5,785 nucleotides of DNA from Actinomycetes bacterium (GTDB lineage Bacteria > Actinomycetota > Acidimicrobiia > Acidimicrobiales > Ilumatobacteraceae): positions 1-5,785 of the forward strand of contig JAEZFY010000265.1 in the NCBI GenBank assembly GCA_023417265.1, in the 5' to 3' direction. Below are positions 5,616 through 5,785 of this stretch, piece after piece. Every line of letters begins with the position of its first letter. Positions within the stretch are counted from its first letter, which is position 1. The position numbers and the translations under genes were made by a program. The notes below the pieces were generated by a model, which was not told the origin of the DNA, ran no database searches, and saw only the letters and a list, made by a program, of their open reading frames with translations.

Positions 5616-5707
5616 TCGGTGCCTGGCACGGGCAGCACGCTGGTGGTTGGTCGTGCCAGGCACCGGCTCACGCGAGCGACGCGGGGTCCGCGACGGGCGG
5701 TGCCAGG
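5573..5707. repeat. Nested hairpin structure
   Basis: The outer stem pairs 5576-5592 with 5691-5707 (17 of 17). Inside it, 5617-5630 pairs with 5652-5665 (14 of 14) around a 21-base loop. Both stems are built from the same GTGCC(T/A)GGCAC element extended by different flanks. Three exact copies of that 11-base palindrome occur here (5573, 5620, 5653), and a fourth is in the upstream array (4110). Confidence 0.8.
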
Positions 5708-5721
5708 AGGTTCAGCGGAAA

Positions 5722-5785
5722 TTAGGTGGTGGGTCGCCAGGGGCTGTGGTGGGGGTGGGTGATGCGGTGGATGAGGAACAGGCTG
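5722..5785 (-). CDS. Probable C-terminal end of a minus-strand gene, cut by the window edge
   Basis: Reading the minus strand inwards from the window edge, one frame gives 20 codons and then TAA at 5724-5722. The peptide is SLFLIHRITHPHHSPWRPTT. Nineteen of the 20 sense codons end in G or C, mostly C, a strong coding signature in this genome that the other frames lack. The stop sits directly against the repeat module at 5700-5719. The product cannot be identified from this fragment. If real, it is convergent with the metE-like gene. Confidence 0.45.
   Translation of the reverse strand, partial: SLFLIHRITHPHHSPWRPTT

Larger units (their letters stand above)
5528..5719 (+). repeat. Composite modular repeat, downstream copy
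   Basis: On the plus strand the modules run in this order: a GTGCCAGGAGGCTCAGCGGA-type module (within 5528-5550), a divergent spacer, the conserved core (5569-5615), a GTGCCTGGCAC palindrome (5620-5630), GGCACGGGCAGCACGC (5625-5640), a GTGCCAGGCAC palindrome (5653-5663), the outer hairpin arm (5691-5707), and a second GTGCCAGGAGG-type module (5700-5719, one mismatch to consensus). Order and content parallel the minus strand of 4236-4029, and the lengths are similar (192 and 208 bases). Confidence 0.72.
5425..5721. other. Repeat-rich intergenic region after the metE-like gene
   Basis: I support no gene here. The first hundred bases (about 5425-5527) show nothing recognisable. From 5528 to 5719 lies the downstream composite repeat. 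If the right-edge partial gene is real, this stretch separates two convergent genes, and its large hairpins could act in 3'-end formation, although no T-tracts are present. Confidence 0.65.

Noticed and set aside
4917..5663. Minus-strand open frame over the 3' half of the metE-like gene and the downstream repeats
   Set aside because: It is the antisense shadow of the zinc-site half of the metE-like protein plus repeat DNA. Peptide similarity to frames in the upstream array comes only from the shared repeat bases.
4029..5719. CRISPR-like or integron attC-like array
   Set aside because: Repeat offsets of about 170-185 bases with partly conserved linkers do not fit CRISPR spacing, and no attC core sites or integrase are visible.
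5533..5785. AGGAGG in the repeat module (5533-5538) followed by ATG at 5551, with a frame open to the window edge
   Set aside because: The spacing of 12 bases is long, the same module elsewhere is not followed by a start, the peptide is repeat-derived and Arg/Gly-rich, and it would run antisense to the better right-edge coding signal.

Overview
The window is very GC-rich, with a strong G/C preference at third codon positions and several GTG starts. Together with the gene families present, this suggests a high-GC actinobacterium. An Acidimicrobiia (Ilumatobacter-like) origin is my inference from the style of the proteins, not something the sequence proves.

Layout, left to right. (i) A short MazG-type nucleotide pyrophosphohydrolase lies on the minus strand (about 100-378). 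(ii) Divergent from it is a plus-strand alpha/beta hydrolase (about 497-1363). It is followed 11 bases later by a BioY-type biotin transporter S component (1375-2034), and the two are probably co-transcribed. (iii) A 606-residue DUF2207 membrane protein with a Gly/Ser-rich tail occupies 2137-3957. (iv) A 402-base intergenic stretch (3958-4359) is packed with modular repeats. (v) A methionine synthase II (MetE C-terminal-like) gene, 4360-5424, is interrupted by one in-frame TAG at 4918-4920. Everything on both sides of the stop aligns with the family, and all four zinc ligands lie downstream of it. (vi) A second repeat-rich intergenic stretch (5425-5721) carries the same modules in the opposite orientation. 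(vii) The right edge holds what looks like the last 20 codons of a minus-strand gene.

The genes do not form an obvious single pathway. They look like ordinary chromosomal housekeeping and accessory genes: nucleotide pool cleaning, a hydrolase next to biotin uptake, an envelope protein of unknown role, and a methyltransferase-like enzyme. I see no defence system, CRISPR array, transposase, integrase or RNA gene.

Two observations deserve attention. First, a composite intergenic repeat of about 190-210 bases is built from shared modules in the same order. It occurs as inverted copies on either side of the interrupted metE-like gene and contains large nested hairpins made from an 11-base palindrome, GTGCC(T/A)GGCAC. 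Second, several genes have a TAnnnT -10-like hexamer (TAGCGT in two cases) only 6-8 bases before the start codon, which suggests leaderless transcription. At the left end the two divergent genes would have overlapping -10 elements.
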